Of a stretch of DNA of 20,231 nt, positions 18,609-20,231 are shown in pieces. Position numbers and translations under genes: made by a program. Origin of the DNA: DASPXY01 sp038227745 (GTDB taxonomy: Bacteria; Planctomycetota; Planctomycetia; Gemmatales; Gemmataceae). The notes beneath the pieces were generated by a model, which ran no database searches, was not told the DNA's origin, and saw only the letters and a list, made by a program, of their open reading frames with translations. The first letter of the stretch is position 1, and each line of letters starts with the position of its first letter. The stretch is taken from the NCBI GenBank assembly GCA_038227745.1, contig JBBRPS010000068.1, positions 1-20,231 on the forward strand, in the 5' to 3' direction.

Positions 18609-19131
18609 TCACCAGGGAGCAACGCCCATAATGCGGAGCAGTTCAGCCCGCATGATACCGTCGAGCGCGGTTGCCAGTCCCTCGCAGGACGCCCTCCAGC
18701 CCTGCACGATGGGGAGCGTCAGGGCGGCCGGCACTCCTCCTCCCAGAGGCTGGGTCCCCTGGTGAGCCGCCTTGTTCCGCCAATCGTTCAAGTGTCCGAG
18801 GTCGGTCACTCGCTGCGGACCCATCGCGTGGGCGGTCTGCAAGTTGAGCAGAAACCCGAAGCGATCTCTTGACATGATCGTAGCTCGGGTTCCCTTTCTC
18901 AAGCGCCAGGTGCGCGGAAAATTGCGCCTGGGCCGTCGCCTGGAGCCCGGCGGGGATGGCCGCGATCCAGAGCTGCGAGCATTCCGTGTAAAGGTCACGG
19001 CAGAATCCCTGAAAGTGGCCGCTGAGGTGCAGCACAAAGCCTCTCAAGGTCTCATCGAGGAACGCCGGGTTCGGCGGGACCCGTGCGAGGACAACGGCGC
19101 AGTGTGCGTCCACCTCGGTCAAGCGGGGCAT
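18609..19131 (-). pseudogene. HEPN-like gene with a frameshift
   Basis: Two frames together encode one protein of about 173 residues. From ATG 19131 the first frame reads MPRLTEVDAHCAVVLARVP, then ETLRGFVLHLSGHFQGFCRD and LALEKGNPSYDHVK. One extra base near 18866-18872 moves the rest into the next frame: RDRFGFLLNLQTAH, then HLNDWRNKAAHQG, ending RIMGVAPW at TGA 18609. The all-helical character, the HFQGFCRDLY segment and Arg-Asn-Lys-Ala-Ala-His match the RN-X3-H motif of HEPN RNases, possibly of the RiboL-PSP/MAE-like group. No clear ribosome-binding site precedes ATG 19131. The ends remain well conserved, so the lesion is recent or a sequencing error. The family assignment is moderate. Confidence 0.6.
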
Positions 19132-19260
19132 GCGGTCATTCTGGGGGCGGGTGAAGGCGGCGGACGACACGAGGCGACCTCGAAAGCGGGCAACTTGGTG
19201 CGAACGTCCTTGCGGCAAGAGGGCTGCGGCGCGTCCACTCGGTCACCACGCCGCTCCCGA

Positions 19261-19366
19261 TATACTCAATCAACGCGGGTCAAGTTGACACAAGCCCGAA
19301 GCGCAAGCGAGGGAAAGAGCCTCGCTTGCGCTTCGGGCTTGTGTCAACTTGATCCGCGCCGAGTAT
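19261..19366. repeat. MITE/REP-like inverted-repeat element with 33-bp perfect arms
   Basis: Arms 19280-19312 and 19320-19352 are perfect complements around GAAAGAG. Outer, imperfect complementarity extends to TATACTC (19261-19267) and GAGTATA (19360-19366), giving an element of about 106 bp. The arm core CCCGAAGCGCAAGCGAGG is a motif I associate with planctomycete intergenic repeats. It sits just after the remnant of a PIN-domain gene and may have inserted into it. Confidence 0.85.
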
Positions 19367-19441
19367 AGCTCCCCAGGACACGCCGACATCGGCGTGATCG
19401 TACAGCGTCAGGTGGTCGGTGTCGAAGAACTACCGGAGCAT
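19367..19441 (-). pseudogene. remnant of a VapC-like PIN-domain toxin
   Basis: Read on the minus strand from ATG 19441: Met-Leu-Arg, a TAG stop (19430-19432), then FFDTDHLTLYDHADVGVSWG in the same frame. DTDHLTLY is the first-strand signature of PIN-domain RNase toxins, with the first acidic metal ligand. In intact genes the fourth residue would typically be Tyr (TAT/TAC), so a single change to TAG fits. The gene is then cut off by the inverted-repeat element at 19261-19366, leaving about 25 of some 130 codons. Its ATG lies inside the end of the upstream antitoxin-like gene, the usual overlap for such pairs. Confidence 0.6.
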
Positions 19442-19785
19442 CCCTGGTCTTCCCGTTCGTATTCCCGCAGAGTGCGCTCGAGGTCTTCGCGGCGGCCCTG
19501 GGCCAGATCCTCCAGGAATTCCTGTTCCAGCGGGTCGTTCCTGGCCCAGTCAGGTGATCTCTGAGGCGGACCCCAGGCCGGCATCCCCAGCGGCACCAGT
19601 TGTCCGGAGGACAGCCACTGCGTCAGGACACGACGCACCTCCTCAAGCGCCTCCGCACGGGTGGCAGCCGTCGCCTGGATCTCCGGGAACCCCACGATCT
19701 GTGCCCGGTACTGTCCCGGCGTTTCTTCGCGCAGGTACACCAGAGGGGGAACAACTACGCCGGGAAGTTCGGGGGACAGGGACAT
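19408..19785 (-). CDS. HicB-like antitoxin
   Basis: A 125-residue protein. Residues about 13-62 form a HicB-type partial RNase H fold: PPLVYLREETPGQYRAQIVG, FPEIQATAATRAEALEEVRR and LTQWL. The C-terminal half is charged and helical (LEQEFLEDLAQGRREDLERTLREYERE) and could contact a toxin or DNA. The start is ATG 19785 with SD GGAGGT 6 bases upstream. A consensus -10 lies shortly upstream. Usually a PIN or HicA toxin follows; here only a broken PIN fragment does, so this is an orphan antitoxin. The last 15 residues (GCSGSSSTPTT) overlap the toxin start in another frame and may be read-through sequence rather than a functional tail. Confidence 0.75.
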   Translation of the reverse strand: MSLSPELPGVVVPPLVYLREETPGQYRAQIVGFPEIQATAATRAEALEEVRRVLTQWLSSGQLVPLGMPAWGPPQRSPDWARNDPLEQEFLEDLAQGRREDLERTLREYEREDQGCSGSSSTPTT

Positions 19786-19805
19786 GAGATGACCTCCTCA
19801 CCCGG

Positions 19806-19811
19806 ATTATA
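19806..19811 (-). promoter_or_regulatory. -10 box (TATAAT) upstream of the HicB-like gene
   Basis: A consensus TATAAT on the minus strand lies about 20 bases before the antitoxin ATG. No good -35 hexamer is visible at 16-18 bases, so activator dependence or weak promoter strength is possible. Confidence 0.45.
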
Positions 19812-19849
19812 CCGGAGCAGCGGCGCTTCCGATACCTCTCCATCGGGTG

Positions 19850-20231
19850 TCATGAGGTGTGACCCGCCTGCCACCTCCAAGGGTTCCCGCCTTCAAGGAC
19901 TGCGGCGAAGGCCCCTACATGCTCCGACGCCGTGCCGCAGCAGCCACCGACCAGTACCGCCCCCGCGGCCAGCAGATCCGGCAGCTCGGCTGCCATCTTT
20001 TCGGGGCCGTGCGGATAGACGAGGGCGTCCTCCTCCAGCGTCGGCGTCCCGGCGTTCGGCCGTGCGAACAGCGGCAGGCCCGTCGCCCCTCGATAGCGGC
20101 GGACGATCTCAGCGCAGTCCGCGACGCGTAGCTCGCGCCCGCAATTGACGCCTACCGCGGCGACGCCCAGCTCCTCGGCCTGCCGCGCCCCCGCTTCCGG
20201 AGAGAGTCCTGAGAAGGTGCGCAGCTCGCCG
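19850..20231 (-). CDS. homocysteine S-methyltransferase family protein, C-terminal part (runs off the right edge)
   Basis: Read from the right edge on the minus strand, an open frame begins GELRTFSGLSPEAGARQAEE and continues to TGA at 19850-19852 (126 visible codons). It includes the zinc-binding GVNCGRE and GGCCGTASEH motifs and FARPNAGTPT. About 70 percent of residues match the equivalent part of the gene at 8809-9687. The C-terminus differs, with an extra tail NPWRWQAGHTS. It lacks a start codon in the window, so an ATG-based ORF search overlooks it. The two paralogues point the same way and bracket a 10-kb segment. Confidence 0.85.
   Translation of the reverse strand, partial: GELRTFSGLSPEAGARQAEELGVAAVGVNCGRELRVADCAEIVRRYRGATGLPLFARPNAGTPTLEEDALVYPHGPEKMAAELPDLLAAGAVLVGGCCGTASEHVGAFAAVLEGGNPWRWQAGHTS

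Noticed and set aside
18226..19366. A CRISPR array, suggested by repeats in this region
   Set aside because: The repeats are a two-copy tandem and a single inverted repeat, with no regularly spaced direct repeats and no cas genes.

Overview
This window reads as a GC-rich bacterial chromosome segment. Gene content and a long inverted repeat built on the core CCCGAAGCGCAAGCGAGG, which I associate with planctomycete genomes, make a member of Planctomycetota the best guess. No rRNA or other taxonomic marker is present, so this is an inference.

Layout. (1) 1-535: the tail of an upstream gene and a small retropepsin-like protein on the + strand, ending at a hairpin repeat (622-659). (2) 692-8558, minus strand: a complete type I restriction-modification operon in the order hsdM, rhuM-like gene (frameshifted), hsdS, DUF4160 gene, hsdR. 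It has two oddities. HsdR carries an N-terminal DUF2442 domain directly downstream of the DUF4160 gene. The rhuM-like gene is bracketed by two diverged copies of the hsdM 3' end. (3) 8809-9687, minus: a homocysteine S-methyltransferase family gene; a close paralogue starts at the right edge (19850 to beyond the window). (4) 9873-18337: an Rrf2-family regulator reads leftward, and a roughly 7.9-kb co-directional gene set reads rightward from an overlapping divergent promoter with a perfect palindrome over its -10 box. This set ends at a strong hairpin at 18287-18337. It encodes a small membrane protein, a rhodanese with two in-frame UGA codons, an oxygen-binding di-iron (ODP-type) metallo-beta-lactamase-fold protein, a DUF488 protein, a cytochrome b561/molybdopterin oxidoreductase fusion, a 17-residue peptide, an internally deleted transaldolase, an FAD/NAD(P)H reductase, a HATPase anti-sigma-like protein, an AlkA-type DNA glycosylase, a small SFPASD-motif protein and a cupin. 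(5) 18376-19785, minus: a decayed region with a 69-residue protein, a frameshifted HEPN-like gene, a 33-bp-arm inverted repeat, a remnant of a PIN-domain toxin and an intact HicB-like antitoxin.

The most exciting item is the rhodanese at 11070-11423. The usual Cys-X-Cys active-site motif (Tyr-Cys-Thr-Cys-Pro) is written TAC-TGA-ACC-TGA-CCT, with the reading frame otherwise intact to TAA. A GC-rich hairpin follows at the distance expected for a bacterial SECIS element. This predicts a di-selenocysteine (U-X-U) rhodanese.

Working model: the Rrf2 regulator (two Cys in its cluster-binding region) senses NO, O2 or redox state and controls a stress regulon. The regulon would combine sulfur/selenium transfer (rhodanese), di-iron O2/NO chemistry (ODP), a membrane molybdenum oxidoreductase with a flavin reductase, and repair of nitrosation/alkylation damage (AlkA).
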